From: Rhipicephalus microplus
Taxonomy: Eukaryota > Arthropoda > Arachnida > Ixodida > Ixodidae
Reading direction: 5' to 3'
Assembly (NCBI RefSeq): GCF_043290135.1
Contig: NC_134701.1
Coordinates: 67,962,002 to 68,026,001, forward strand
Length of the DNA: 64,000 bases
Shown: positions 37,741 through 49,633 of the stretch, piece by piece
How the letters are laid out: each line of letters begins with the position of its first letter
Numbering within the stretch: the stretch's first letter is position 1
Translations under genes and position numbers: made by a program
Notes under the pieces: generated by a model
Seen by the model: only the letters and a program-made list of their open reading frames with translations
Told to the model about the DNA's origin: nothing
Databases searched by the model: none

Positions 37741-38639
37741 TCCAATCTTCGCCTAGCACGCCTGCAGCCTGCTCAATGTAAGCCTCACGCTTTCGTGGTT
37801 AGAACATGTAACATGTATTCTGTGTGTCACCCTCTATTTGGCGATGTTGGTAGTAGCGCTTGTGGTGTGTGGTTCTGTGTGTCTGTAGTGTCATACTCAC
37901 GCTTCATTACGATTTGAAGCATGACATAAAGGCTGAACTGAAGCCCGCTGGCCCGGCTTGGCACAGAAAGCGGCGAGTCGCGTGCTCAGTCACGTGGACG
38001 GCTTGTGAGGCAGTGGTCTGAGCGGTGGATCACGCAGTATCCGTTCTTCGCTTCAAGGTCTCGTGGATATACACAACCAAACTCGCCCGACTAGGCCAGG
38101 AAACATTTCGCTTCAATAATCTGGGCAGCTATGCACTGGTAATGTGAAGAGTGAGAAAAGGTGCTCATCCTCACTTCTCTTTACCGCCCCTTGCTTGACT
38201 GTACTATACCAGGCTGTCATCGTTTGGCCTCTGTCATTCTTTCACTTTTTCACATCCTCGCACCCTTTTATTTCGTCGAAACCCGGCTGTCGCGTGCGCT
38301 GTCTCGAAAGCCACAAAGAGACGTCTCGTAAACTTCCTTGGGCTCTGAGCACTCGACGTTTAAAGACCTAATTGTTTGCAAACTACTTCTGACGCTTAAT
38401 TATCCTAAAGGTAACGTTTTCTTGAGTTACGCGAGGTTGTATCCAGTAGAGTTCACTGCTAGCCTTACTTCGTATAACATTTCAAGTAGTTTTTTTTGAT
38501 ACTTTGTTTAGTCTTTGCGAAGATACCGATTTGTCGCACTGCATTAGAGGAGGACATAGAAAGGAGAAATTTGTCTCAAGTGGGCTTAGGACGTTCTATA
38601 TTATATATGTAAGATCTTGCACGGGCCACAAAAATATTC
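37741..38639. other. Probable PLE 3' end, then no gene
   Basis: The first 180 bases may belong to the 3' end of the Penelope-like fragment. The remainder, up to the old Gypsy LTR, has no recognised coding or repeat feature. Confidence 0.35.
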
Positions 38640-38788
38640 AATGCTGGCTGTTATATACTTTCGGCGCATAGCTGACGAAAATTGAGTGCACAGTTGTGCT
38701 TCCTGGTGGTGAAGTGCTTGAGGGCGCGCAGCTACCAAACTGGTCTTTATATCACATCACAGGTCAGGTGGCACCACTAACTTGTCAC
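38640..38788 (-). repeat. Gypsy-2 3' LTR (diverged)
   Basis: Starts TGTGACAAGTTAGTGG on the minus strand at 38788, immediately inside the C-terminal frame of pol (FICDKLVVPPDL runs over it). It matches about 45491-45625 with many differences. The far edge is approximate. Confidence 0.6.
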
Positions 38789-41700
38789 AAATGAACAATA
38801 CAACGCTCCAGAAAAATTTGTAGCGAGGGTATCGACACACTGGCTTCTTCACTCGTGAAGATTTGCGGAGTATAGGTGAAACAAGAGTGGCCTGCGGCGC
38901 CAGTGGTGCAGTTTGATGTGCCATGAACACTGGCCTCACTTCAGCTTTAACTAGAGATCCGCTAACCTGTCCCATTTATGCATCAGGTAATAGCTGCCGT
39001 GATTACATTTTTTCTTGATCAGTTTCTTAGTCTTCTTTTTTCTCCTTATTTTTTATTTCTATTTTTTCTACTTCTCTTTTCCTTTTAATATTTACTTTTT
39101 CTCCCTCCTGAAGCGTAAGGTAGCCAACCTAGCCACAGCTTGGTTAACCTCCCTGCCTTTTTTTTAATTACCCTATCTCTTCGTGGTGAAGCAGAGCAAG
39201 CAGGCCTAAGACGGCTGAGCCGTCTGATGCGGTCACCACGTCGTTCGCTTGTAGACCCATCAGCAATATTGTTGCGCAGACGACTAGCCTGTTTGATTAA
39301 GAATAGTAGCTGGGAGCCATGAAGTTCTTTACGAAAACGCATGAAATTGACGGTGGCAACTGAGCTTGGTCTCTTATCGTGATGTAGTTTCTGCTTCAGC
39401 ACTACATCCCTCCGAGCGTCCGGACACAAAGCTCTGAAGGGTGTTTGAAAAGTCCTGCCCATAAGCAGCTCTGCTGGGTCCTTCTAGTTGGGCTGTGAGG
39501 TGTTATCTTGTACTGAATTGGCGTTTGCTCTATCTGCGCCTGGAAATCGCCAGATGTAGAATTTAAGTTTGTTTATTTACTAACTGAGCACCACGTTCAT
39601 TTGCACCATTTGATGCAGGATTGCAGGGTGACATATGCCTCAGATTTGGTTTCTGCCCTAAAACTGCTGAAAGAGCATACTAGTGAATGCTGTGCGAGTA
39701 TTTGACACTATAATGTCATGAGTGCCATGAATGGCAAAAACTGCTTGTAGACTTACTGTGGCTTCAGAAGATGGTGATTTCACAAGAATTACGTTAATTT
39801 ATGTAGAGTAGGCATTGATAATGGCTACAAAGTAATGTACCTTCAATGAGCTAGCAAAATCAACATGTAAGATTCACCACCATGACCTTTGTGGTAATAG
39901 CCGGGCTGTCGACTACACTGGTTGGCGCATATGCTGGTACTCCTGGCATACTGCACACGATGTCAGCTTGTGTGTGATATCACCATCAATCTCAGGCCAC
40001 CACTCCTGGATTATGGCAATGACTCACTTTTTGGACACCAGGGAGATTCTCATGAATAGTTGTACATATTGCCTCTGTGACATGTCAGTTATCACCCTAA
40101 TTCACCAAAGCCGAAAGCCGTAATGCAGATTGAGCTCATTTTCTTGAGTCGTGTATGGGAGTCGTTCCCGGCCTTGGGGACACTCACCGCCACAAAGCAA
40201 GGTGTCACGAAATATTCACATAAGATGTCACTGCCAGATGCATCGGTGATAGCAGTGAGTGAAACAGCTTGTGGATATTTATTTGCCTTCACGCGAAAAT
40301 GCACCAGCTGGGTTGTCCTCATGAAAACTGTCCGTTTGTAGCCACAACCAGCCTAGTCCATCCTCATGGCTAATAGTATGTATGATGTGATAGAGCATGA
40401 AGTACTTATAAGTAGGCAATAAATCAGCTCATCGTCTGACTTGCTGATGCTGTGGTCTGCGTTCACGGACCTTCAGACAATGAGCGGCCAGACAGAACAG
40501 ACGAGGCAAGATCGTCATATAATCACATTTTATTAACACGCTAAAGGAACACACATTATCCCAGAACAACGGTAAACAGAGAAAACTGGAAAACGAAAAA
40601 TAAAAAATAACGCTGGAACCAAGCTATCAAGTGAAAACAAATCCCTGAAGTAGCTTCTCAGTATGAGTCGATCAGTACCACGATGTAAGAGAATTACATC
40701 GTGATCGGTACTTATCTCTGCGTTCTGTCCTGATGCAGCACGACGCGAGGCGTTGCATGAGCACTAGCTTTGGCTTCGGCCTCCGAGTGAACGGGGTAAG
40801 CTTGACCTCTGCGGGGCGCGTATCGGCGTTGTGACTGAGGCTGAGAGGCTCGACGCTTGTTGACCTGGACATCGCAAGTGTTCGTGGTGGACGGCGTCTC
40901 ACGGGCAGAGTAACTGGCTTGCCCGAGGGCTACGATGCGGTGTTGTAGGATGGTGTGTTCAGTGCGCATGCCGATGATGCTTCCTGGCCGCTGCGGGTTC
41001 TCGCAACTTCCACCCGGTTCCTTGGAGTCGTCCTCGAGGAGACGGAGTCTATGGCGCGGTGCCGTAGAACAACGAGTGCTGGGGCACGCGGAACACAAGC
41101 CGGCGACGCTCGTGCCGAGCTCCCGCGCTCACGATCGAACACTCAGGACAGATGGGTGACAACTTTATTGTTCCGTCAGATATGGAGGCCCCCTACTTCT
41201 CGTCCCCGGCAGACATAGCCTGGTGACGGGGGCTGACACCTGTGCCATTAGAAGCATGCGAAGAGGTTCTCACTTTTATACCTCCCACTTTTTCCGCCTC
41301 ACCTCTTGTCATGAGGCCATGCACGCCGTCCTCTTCATTTTGTGTATTTACCTCACAACCGTAATGCACGGTCTAGACATTCCATGGTCTAGAATGGCTT
41401 TGTCATGACCAAACAGTCCGAGCGAAGGCTTGCGGTCAGTGACTGCCGGAATCTTCTTACCCCAAACAACAGTGTTAGTGCCTCCTGGTGCAGTTGACAA
41501 TAGTTTTTAGGCCAACTGTGGGCTCCTCGATGTAAATGCAATGAAAAGCTTTATGCCATAAGCCCCACGTTGGAACAGTACAACTCAAAGTCCTAAAGAG
41601 GTGGCATTACAAGCAAGAACAAGTTCCTGTTTCGGATCATAATGCGCTACGACAGGTGCTAAGAGAGAAGTCGCTTGGCTATAGCAACTGCATCCCCTTG

Positions 41701-42420
41701 TTCTTTGTCTACACTATAGGGCGCTTCAGCGGATAAATAATTATGCAACGAATTAAAAACAGTAGAAAAGTTGGCCATACATATTCTGTTGTTGTTAAGC
41801 ACCCCAGGAAGCTTTGTAACTCTTTGACATTGCGCGGCACAGAAGCATATGACTGTTTCAACCATGTGTGGTGCCGGATGCTATTCATGAGCATCCATAG
41901 TGTGGCCAAGACTTTCCACTTTATCCCTCATAACTTTATATTTTCGCTGCACTTCAGCTTGAGCCCTCTATTATTAGCGAAAGACCAATGCTAAGGTTGA
42001 TTATATCCATACCAGTCACCCGGATGTCCTCGAACTATACCGTTACTGACTAAAATACTGCAGGAGAGTCTCAATCTCTCACTGGAAAATTGAAGGTGGT
42101 GCCGAAATACCAAAAGGTAGCCTCTTGTACTAAAAGAAACCCGTGGTTACGTGGATTGTAGTGAGCTAATTTTAAAAGGGTCCCAACACTAAGTGCTGGT
42201 AAACATCTTCGAGATCAAGTATGGTGAACTTGAGTCCACCGAAAGCCTGACCCATAGCTTTCTAGCCATGGACATTGGGTACTTGTTGACTATGGCAACT
42301 GGATTGATCGACACTTTGTAATCCCAATGAATATGCAGACTACCATCATTCTTTACCTCTGGGACAATTGTTGCTGCCCAATCGAATGATGTGGCTGGTC
42401 TGAAGTATCTTATCACTTGA
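38789..42420 (-). pseudogene. Gypsy-2 Pol relic
   Basis: Reading down the minus strand: RT palm near 42360-42240 (VKNDGSLHIH, DYKVSINPVAIVNKYP), connection near 41850-41780 (NVKELQSFLGCL), RNase H near 41640-41390 (CNATS, TDRKPSLGLFGHDKAI), foreign sequence 41385-40440, then integrase from about 40070: HENHPGVQ, a decayed zinc finger (CAVCQ equivalent), FVAIINAYS-type strand in several frames, PCNPASNGANERG with the catalytic glutamate context near 39600, LLMGRTFQTPFRALCPDARR near 39460-39410, and the C-terminal RKSSRVKKPVCRYP near 38840. Stops and frameshifts are frequent throughout. No full catalytic set survives. Confidence 0.78.
40440..41385. other. Unassigned insertion inside Gypsy-2 pol
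   Basis: About 945 bp that fits neither RNase H nor integrase. It includes a GC-rich block with an open minus-strand frame (41098-40712, basic, Arg/Ser/Gln-rich, no recognised domain), CATTTTATT near 40526 (AATAAAATG on the minus strand) and a small hairpin at 40680-40708 (CACGATGTAA / TTACATCGTG). Clear terminal repeats were not found. Probably a further inserted transposon fragment. Confidence 0.45.
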
Positions 42421-42429
42421 ACCTCAAGA

Positions 42430-43067
42430 GTTCTTCACACACCTTGTTGAAAAGTGCAAAATGAATGATACGGTGTCTTGCTTGAAACCGCCTGAAGAGA
42501 TACGCAAAAAATTGTGCTGGGCCTCCGAAAAACACGTGGCGGTTGCTGCCAGCGGCGATTGTGGCCAAGGTTTCTCGACTGACATACGTTCACTAGGTGA
42601 CCCAACGCCTTGCAGTAACTGTGACATCTGCCAACGTGCGGGCACTGCGCTGCGTATAGCAAGTGTCACTGCATCGGTAGCAAGTTAGGTGCTTTTTTGT
42701 CTGACGTCATGAGCCCGTTTACACTCACCAAACAGACTCGTTTTATTGCGCAAAGTTGAGACAAGCCGTATTTGGCAGACTCGATGGTGAGAGTAGTCGA
42801 AAATGCAGTTTTAAGTGCGGTGTTAGGCTTTTTGAGTTGTTGAGTTTGCATTTGTGGGCCTTTTAGGCCACACATGAAGTAGTTCAGCAGCAGTCCTTGA
42901 GAAATGGGCTGAAATTACAATAGTGTCGTAGTTTTGTTTGGGCAGCAATGAAGTCGCTAATTAATTCACTCGTTTCATGAACGCAAATGATTAACTTGAC
43001 ACTGCTCCCCACTACCGGTAGCTTCTGCTAAAAATATTGCTCAGTATCTTTAAACAAATGTCCAGAG
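42430..43067 (-). pseudogene. Gypsy-2 gag relic, C-terminal part
   Basis: Minus-strand frames from about 43000: HETSELISDFIAAQTKLRHY, then MCGLKGPQMQTQQLKKP and AFSTTLTIESAKYGLSQL (C-terminal capsid-type region), then a zinc-knuckle CHSYCKALGHLVNVC near 42610-42570. It is cut off at 43068 by the nested LTR element; the N-terminal part resumes at 45271. Confidence 0.7.
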
Positions 43068-43268
43068 TGTTGTTCAGAAACGTACGGTGGCGTTTGAGAC
43101 TGTGCCGTGGTCTCAGCTTTTATTGGGGACGCGAGCGTAGATAGGTTACTAGCTGCCGCGTCGAGCCAGGTCCCAAGCTCAGCCGTTCTGAAATTTCTCG
43201 TGCCTCGCGCCACACAGCTCGCTTCTTTTTCGGCACAGCCAGGTCACCAAATCCAGCGTGGCGCTACA
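43068..43268 (-). repeat. Nested element 3' LTR
   Basis: Minus strand starts TGTAGCGCCACGC at 43268 and ends TCTGAACAACA at 43068. Central block CCCCAATAAAAGCTGAGACC is a probable poly(A) signal. Confidence 0.8.
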
Positions 43269-43479
43269 TAGGCTCCCCCCTTCTAGCGCTTTGCGCTATC
43301 GGAAACATATGCACAAAAGAAAGAGTCGGACAGTTATTATGTACATGAAAGACAATCCGTGAGTTGTCCGTTTGAGAAGTCCAGGTTGTCAATGTGAAAG
43401 AGCACAGGGGCATGACAACTTTGCTGGTGATCAGCACTAGTACTAACGTAGTGGCGGAGAAAGAAGGCACCGGGGCGTG

Positions 43480-44848
43480 TTTACAGACAAGCAGGTCCCA
43501 TAATGGCTTGGTGGATGCGTTTGTTAGTGCTCCAGGTAGCGCGAGCGGGCGCGGCTGTGAAAGGTGCCCGTAGAAATGACAGTTTGGCCACTAACGTTGG
43601 CAGTGGGTCGGTTGAGCTCATGTTGACATACACAGAAACACCGTACTGAAAGGACCATGCAATTGATGGCACGTGATCGGTCAGCGCGTCGGGCCGAAGT
43701 GGACGTGTCAAAGGGACTGCCCGCATTCGAGCTGCACGCTTGCTGGTTCGCGTACCTCGTCGAGAACAGCGCAGGAGGATGTCATTGGACAGAGAAAACG
43801 CGAAAACGCGCATTCTGGAGGATGGTCTGGCAGCGTTTCGGGGACTGTCGAAGCCCCTTCGGTAGTCGGCGCACGTGGGCTTGTGCACAGGTGGACGTGG
43901 CAGATGGCTGATTCTGTGGTAGGCGCGAAGTGAGTGGTGTGCCCTGCCATAGGCGCAGCGGGCACATCGAGCGTTCGCGCGCCGGTCATGGCGGCAGCAG
44001 CCCGCACGTTCGGTTGTGTCTGGCGAGAAGCGCGAGCATCTACTTCAGGGTACATTGACGGAGATCCTAGTGGCTGCTGGCAGGATGCACAGAGCACTGA
44101 TGTGGATAGGGAGTCGCCTTCAGACATCGTCGTTGGCGAAGCCTGTGCGATAGGGGGCCGAGCAGCAGGCGTGACGATGTCCCGGGTCGTACCACACTCC
44201 AGGGTGTGCGGCAACGTAGCCGTCATAGAGGCTGACATGTCCGAGAAGTCATGGTCTATGGAGGGTGCAGAATACGTGATGGTGGCGTGCATGCCTGAAG
44301 AATCTTCAACCGAGGACTTCGAAAAAAAACGCACCTCGCGGTGAACTGCTTGTCGGCAACGTCTAAACGAACCTCGTCGGGTCTGTGACTGGGCGCGAGA
44401 ATCGTCGCTCTAGTGGCTGGAGGAGAGACGCTCTGCGTGGTTGTCTGGTCCAACGCTGCACGGCAGCACGAACGTTCTGAACCTCTTTAAGTTGGCAGTC
44501 AGCCGCGGTAATCATGTCGCTAGTGGCCGGATGAGAGGTTGAGGGAGACGTAGCGGGGTAAGCGAAAGCTTGGTCAAGGCAGGAATGATGACCGTTTGAT
44601 ACCACTCGTTGTGACTCTCGGGAAAGTGGGAAGTCGTGGCTCCATGGAAGCGGGCGGTGGGTGAGGCCGTAAGAGGCCAGCACTGCAGAGCAGAGGTCAC
44701 CGTAAGGCTGCGGGCTGGCAGTGACAGCGATATGATGCAGTTCTACCGGTGGGGCGTGGAGAAGAATGGCGTACATCAGCGGCTGGTTCGTGACGTTATT
44801 AACCCCAAACGACCATACCCTGGGGAAAGTTGAGTGAAATGGTGGCAC
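43480..44848 (-). pseudogene. Gag-like relic of nested element
   Basis: Minus frame 44848-44363 opens MPPFHSTFPRVWSFGVNN and continues MYAILLHAPPVELHHI, YGDLCSAVLASYG: this matches the N-terminal part of retrotransposon Gag proteins of the PPFxxxxPRVWF type. Later frames (44334-43708 and 43888-43481) are Ser/Thr/Pro-rich with scattered cysteines and lack any recognised enzyme motif. Frames change at least twice. Interpreted as one decayed Gag. Confidence 0.6.
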
Positions 44849-45040
44849 TGGTGGGCAGAGTCACAGGAACATGGCAGCTGATGGCTTGTCGAAGGGCGCG
44901 TTCTTCAAATAGCCATGTCCTTCAGGTCCGGAACGGTAGCAAAAGCGTGTCAAAGTACGGCTGCAAGGCCTAAGCTGGCTAGAACATGAATGCGAAGCTG
45001 AGAGGCAGCAGTGAAGCACCGGTTGCTTGTCCGTTAGTCT

Positions 45041-45050
45041 GGGGTCACCA
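45041..45050 (-). promoter_or_regulatory. Primer binding site of nested element
   Basis: TGGTGACCCC on the minus strand begins two or three bases inside the 5' LTR, the expected place for tRNA priming. The plus strand reads GGGGTCACCA. Confidence 0.7.
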
Positions 45051-45052
45051 TA

Positions 45053-45270
45053 TGTTGAGGAACGTGAGGCGACACGGTGGCGCTCGAGACCATGCCGTGG
45101 TCTCAGCTTTTATTCGGGACGCGAGCGTCGACTGGTTCCCAGCTGCCGCATCCAGCCAGGCCAGGAGCTCCGCCATTCTGAAGTTTCTCGTAGCTCGCGC
45201 CACATGAGCCACGCAGCTCGCTTCTTTTCCGGCATGGCCAGCTGGCCAAATCTAGCATGGCACTGCTGTA
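45053..45270 (-). repeat. Nested element 5' LTR
   Basis: Diverged partner of 43068-43268, with the same AATAAAAGCTGAGACC core (here CCGAATAAAAG). The outer edge near 45270 is blurred by mutation, and no target-site duplication is readable. Confidence 0.78.
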
Positions 45271-45490
45271 ATTTCAGACGGCTTGATGAGTTCAAGACAG
45301 CTGTGCGAATGGCGTGTGCGCGAAACCCGCATCTGCTAAGGAAACACTGCACGTTGCTTGTCATCCGGCACGTCGTTCACATTGTAGAGTTGCTGCTTTT
45401 GTTCAAGGAGTTCTTGCCAGAGACCACTGTCCGGCTCGGATGGCACCAGTGAGCAGTGCTTTTGTGCTGCTCAAGCATGCCGTCACCAAC
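45271..45490 (-). pseudogene. Gypsy-2 gag relic, N-terminal part
   Basis: Minus-strand frame NVQCFLSRCGFRAHAIRTAV resembles the FLS-C-G start of the Gag domain of this Gypsy lineage. It ends where the nested LTR element begins; the continuation lies at 43067 downward. Weak by itself, supported by position between LTR and gag remainder. Confidence 0.5.
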
Positions 45491-45625
45491 GTTTATAATC
45501 TCTATGCATAGCCGGTAAAAAACTAAACACGCAGCTGTGCTTGCTAGTGGTGAGCTGCTCGAAACATCTACCCTGATAGTCCTTACTTTATTTGCCAGGC
45601 TAGTTGGCGCCACCAACTAGTCACA
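45491..45625 (-). repeat. Gypsy-2 5' LTR (diverged)
   Basis: On the minus strand starts TGTGACTAGTTGGTGGCGCC and includes CAAATAAAGTAAGG and a CTCACCACTAGC block matching the 3' LTR. GTTGGTGACGGC at about 45482-45493 is in the position of a primer binding site. Confidence 0.6.
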
Positions 45626-46080
45626 TAAGTCACATAAGCCTCCCGGAATAGTTTTGCCGTTGGACTTGAAACGAATTGTAAATGTTGAAGTGCCGCTGAG
45701 CCAAGAGAAGCACTCATAATTTATGCCGCACATTTTCTCCGAACTAAAATGCGGCTGTATGCGGACCAAAATGGAACCCAGAACCCCGTGCACTGTTTAA
45801 AACTTTGTTTCTTTTTTCAGGCACAGGTCATTTGGGAACTTGCATCTTTAATAGATCGGTGAAAATATCCGGCTGCAGGAACGTTATATACGTCGTTTGT
45901 ACTCAACAAGACTGAAGACTAAACAGCTAGGCTGTCAGGCGTTGCAGTATTCAGCAAGGCTCTCATGCTGTTGCCAATCAGAACCCACGTGACATCTGGC
46001 GGAGGTGCTGCATTTTTTATGTTCTTGACACTCCCGTCAAGCCGTGAACCCAATCCAAGTCACAAAGAAGACATCAACAC

Positions 46081-46260
46081 CAGGGCTGGGCAGTATTGAG
46101 GATGTATACTTCTATATTAGATACTATCTTATTTACTGTTTGGATATCCTGTAACTGTCACACGATATGGCTCGCACGATAAATATTTGTATCTCTATTA
46201 ATGCTAAATTCTTTATTGTATTGTGTATCTCAAGATACAAAATACGGTGATCTCAAGGCT
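46081..46260 (+). mobile_element. hAT-type terminal fragment (possible)
   Basis: Begins CAGGGCTGGGCAGTATT, a sequence typical of the ends of hAT transposons and their MITEs, followed by TATCTC/GATAC-rich subterminal repeats (TCTCAAGATACAAAATAC). No opposite end was found within the next kilobase, so this may be a one-ended relic. Confidence 0.35.
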
Positions 46261-49215
46261 ACCATGCGAAACACTATTCGCTCACTGAATTCCGCTTCTC
46301 AGGCTGCTATTGGTGCTACTAAGCCACTTAAATCAAACTATGAGCAGTAGGTCAATTTCATCTCACGACCCCACTCCACCAGTGAGCGCAGGCGATGAGA
46401 AATGCGCGTCTTTTTTGGTGGAACAGAGCAACATGGTCGAGCCGGAACAATCTCTACAGAATGCAGATCCGCGTGCTAGCACACTTGTCTTTTGATTGTT
46501 CGATTGTTTCCATTTTTAGTTGCGTCAATAATGACACTTATCCCTAGCCACTCGCACGCACCGCTTATCGCGATGACCATACAAATTTTGATGCCACTAT
46601 TCTGCGACAAATATAGCTCCGGTATTGCCGGTGCAATATCAAATACAAGAAGCGTTTACCCAGCAGACGATATCTTGACATACCATGTCAATTTCTTCGT
46701 GCCTTTTCTATTCAAAAAGCTCTTGACTGAGTGCATAAACTTTATTGGAAGAACTGGCGTGTTTGTGGTCGAGGCTGTAAACCACACAGGGAGGCACTAG
46801 GAATTCTTATCTCCGTATATCCTCCCTTGCCGGATAGCGCATTTTTTGTCTTAGACCTCCGAGCTAAGCAGCAGTGGCTCCCGGAGGGCCTCAGGGAAAC
46901 TTCGTGATCAATTGGGACATTTCCACAGTATAGCTTTTAGAAAGCTCTCCATGTTTTGTATAGTTTGCATTTATTGTCTGGGTATATAGGCGTGGGTAGT
47001 TCATTTGAAGGTGCTTAGGGCTTGGGTAGGAATTGGTAACTGTCGATATTCAGATGCTTGTTACTTGCCTAGAGTCGAGTGAGGTGTGGGGAAGGCGCAC
47101 CTTGCTTCTCTGTAGTGTTAGGTGTATTCCGTGTAGCGTGTAAATCAATCTTTGTGTGGTACGTCGGTGGTGCCAGGAATAAATATCATGGGTGATTCTT
47201 AACGCAGGTGATGTCTAAAATGCCCTTTTCTTGCATTTCTTGCATTAGATAGGGCTCTGAACTGTTTTTTTTATGTTCTGATGACTGCAAATTCTTTTTT
47301 CTTAAGTGAAGCAAAAAAAAAAATTAAAAAACACTATTTTATTTTAAATTCTACCCGTGCGCCTTATTCTCCTACTATTTGCGCGGTTATATCCTTTTGA
47401 GTTTACTATTTTGTTAAGGTGATTTGGGAAACAATTGTCATTATGTGGGCATACATTAAGTACAGACCACCAAACATTCAGCTTACTGCTTGGTAAGGCT
47501 AACAAATTGAGTTTGCGTTATTATATTAGGTATAACTAGAGGCCATATTTTAAATTCTCAGGAAAGCAATTTGAGAGACATTGTTATATCAAATGGTGCG
47601 CTTTTGTTGCCAAGTCAAAGCATCGTTTCAAAGTCAAAGAAATAAAAATAACCAGCACACTGGAAAAACTAGCCATAAAGTAGCTAACTTTGGCCAATAT
47701 CTGTAAAAATAGCGAAAAGTAGCTACGCATACGTGTAAAGCCATTTCATGTTTTCATTTGAATGACCAAGTGCAAAGGCTTTTTTGTGTAAATATAAACC
47801 TTTGCAGGATGAACACTTCAAAAGCATAATTCCTAAGATTTTAGTAAGCATTTCATTCATGAGTACATGCTGTACGCGCTGTTAGGAAAATGACACTCTC
47901 CAGGAGTGTTGCATGACTTTTTTTGAAGTGAACAGAAGTTGCGACTATAAAGATGGTTCTTCGTGTCGTGTTGAACGCGCTGAAAATGGCAGCTGCTGGA
48001 ACTTAAGGATTACTTGTAGCTATTTTCACAAAAATTTGGTCCATGGTGTCTAACTCAGCGTCGCAGTTCGTACTTAACCGTAAGAAATGTTACAAGCGGT
48101 TCGGCAGATATCCTGAAAGATTGGGTGATGGAAGAGTTAATACGAAATTCAAAAGGGCACTGAAAACCAAGGAAACTTAAGAGAAATATAGCAACAAAGC
48201 GCTCATTAACAACTTATGCTAGTGAGTGCTTCCCCTGCCGCATTCGACCAGGTCTTATTTACTCATTATTCAATCCTCACTTGGAACATTAGGTAACCAA
48301 TTTTTAATGCTATTGAGTGCGAATGGCCCCATATTCGGGGCGTTTTCGATTCATGCTCACTTTCAAATGTGGCTCAAAGGCGGATTTGCGAAGGCTGCTC
48401 TGCAAAATGTGGTCTTATGCGTTTGTGTAGGCTGACTGACAGGTTATAAACATTAAGCATAAAATTAGGGAAAAGTAACAGACAAGAAAGGTGAGGAAAG
48501 CCTTTTTTGTCTCTTGGTTGTCCTCAATGTTTAACGAAGAGAAACTAGCCCTTGAAATGCCCCTTGTTAGGATATGCACGTGTATTTTTTATAATTGTGT
48601 TGTGATCGTCATCAGTTAGTTAAACGCCTGGTGAGGCTGCAGCACCATCTTTTTTATTGAAGTTCGTTATTTGCCTAATTGAAATGTCAAATTCTATTTC
48701 ATAGTTGGAAGCATGGTTTGGCTCCATGTCCTCGAAAACCAGGAACTGTGACGTCACCAGATGTTGGTGATGTTGCTCAAATTGATAGGACACAAAAGTA
48801 GCCAGGAAAGAGCCAAGTAGCCCAGAGAAATTTTTAGCCACCCCCATCCTGAAAATGTAGCCCAACTGGCACAAAGTAGGCCGACCTCGCAACCTTGGTC
48901 TCAAAGGCCCATTTAAGGGAGTTAGATAGGTACTCATTTTATTACTGCCTTACCTTAACAGGGAAGTTGACGATACGTAATACCTAATTGTCTTAGTGAT
49001 AAGGAGTGTTACCTGTACTGTGTATCTGAACGTATTCACCGTGAATGCTCAAAGGAGAACGACGGCGTTTCTATTTTAGTTGCATTAGTTTTCCTTTTTA
49101 GTCTTGCCTAAGTTTATACTGTAACTAATTGCCTGATAATCGTAGCTCTAGGAGACAAGAGCGTGAATAACGGCGTTGTCTTGCGATGATTCGTGCAACC
49201 ACACTGCCACGCGCT

Positions 49216-49217
<2 letters not shown>
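46261..49217. other. No gene recognised
   Basis: About 3 kb of AT-rich sequence. Two stretches (47640-47740 and 48780-48910) share AAGTAGCCA-like words and may be remains of one repeat family, but ends and coding content are not recognisable. Confidence 0.35.
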
Positions 49218-49254
<37 letters not shown>

Positions 49255-49537
49255 GGAGTAATAGTTCAATGGGCCAGTTAGTCTTCGTAAAGGTATGGGA
49301 TATGGCACGACGGGAGCGTTGTCAACAAGGATAAATATATTTATCCTTGTTGACAACGCTCCCGTTGTGCCATATCCCATACCTATATATATATATATAT
49401 ATATATAGTGGGAGTAATAGTTCAATGGGCCAGTTAGTCTTCGTAAAGGTATGGGATATGGCACGACGGGAGCGTTGTCAACAAGGATAAATATATTTAT
49501 CCTTGTTGACAACGCTCCCGTTGTGCCATATCCCATA

Positions 49538-49630
<93 letters not shown>
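49218..49630. repeat. (TA)n with two tandem palindromic units
   Basis: TA tracts (49218-49251, 49384-49407, 49540-49630) enclose two 156-bp direct repeats. Each unit has a spacer-free palindrome of 94 bp (49291-49384 and 49447-49540; arms 47 bp, one mismatch) centred on AAATATATTT. The last (TA)n tract ends exactly at the left LTR of the gag-only element. Confidence 0.93.

Positions 49631-49633
<3 letters not shown>

Larger units (their letters stand above)
43068..45270 (-). mobile_element. Nested gag-only LTR element
   Basis: About 2.2-kb minus-strand element bounded by roughly 200-bp LTRs (43068-43268 and 45053-45270, perhaps 85% alike) with AATAAAAGCTGAGACCACGG in each. A primer binding site TGGTGACCCC follows the 5' LTR at 45041-45050, and a purine tract AGAAGGGGGG precedes the 3' LTR near 43275-43285. 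The interior has a Gag-like relic and no protease, RT or integrase motifs, so it must have depended on another element. It splits the Gypsy-2 gag and is therefore younger than Gypsy-2. Confidence 0.75.
38640..45625 (-). mobile_element. Old Ty3/Gypsy element (Gypsy-2), with nested insertions
   Basis: Minus-strand element in its full order: 5' LTR about 45491-45625, start of gag 45271-45490, interruption by a gag-only LTR element (43068-45270), rest of gag 42430-43067, pol 42420-38789, 3' LTR about 38640-38788. The LTR pair is recognised by an extended diverged match, starting TGTGAC and including GGTGGYGCCA and CTTCACCACYAG-type blocks. A second piece of foreign sequence (about 40440-41385) splits RNase H from integrase. 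Every domain is broken by stops and shifts. On the host gene's strand, within its large intron. Confidence 0.8.

Noticed and set aside
38011..38080. tRNA-like head (GTGGTCTGAGCGG)
   Set aside because: No B-box follows and no other copy was seen.
47640..48910. Possible hAT-like element from shared AAGTAGCCA words
   Set aside because: No terminal repeats or transposase fragment could be defined, so no feature was called.
49114..49536. 140-codon minus-strand frame with a repeated VDNAPVVPYPIP unit
   Set aside because: It is the translation of the two palindromic tandem units and TA tracts; the same peptide arises on the opposite strand because of the palindrome.
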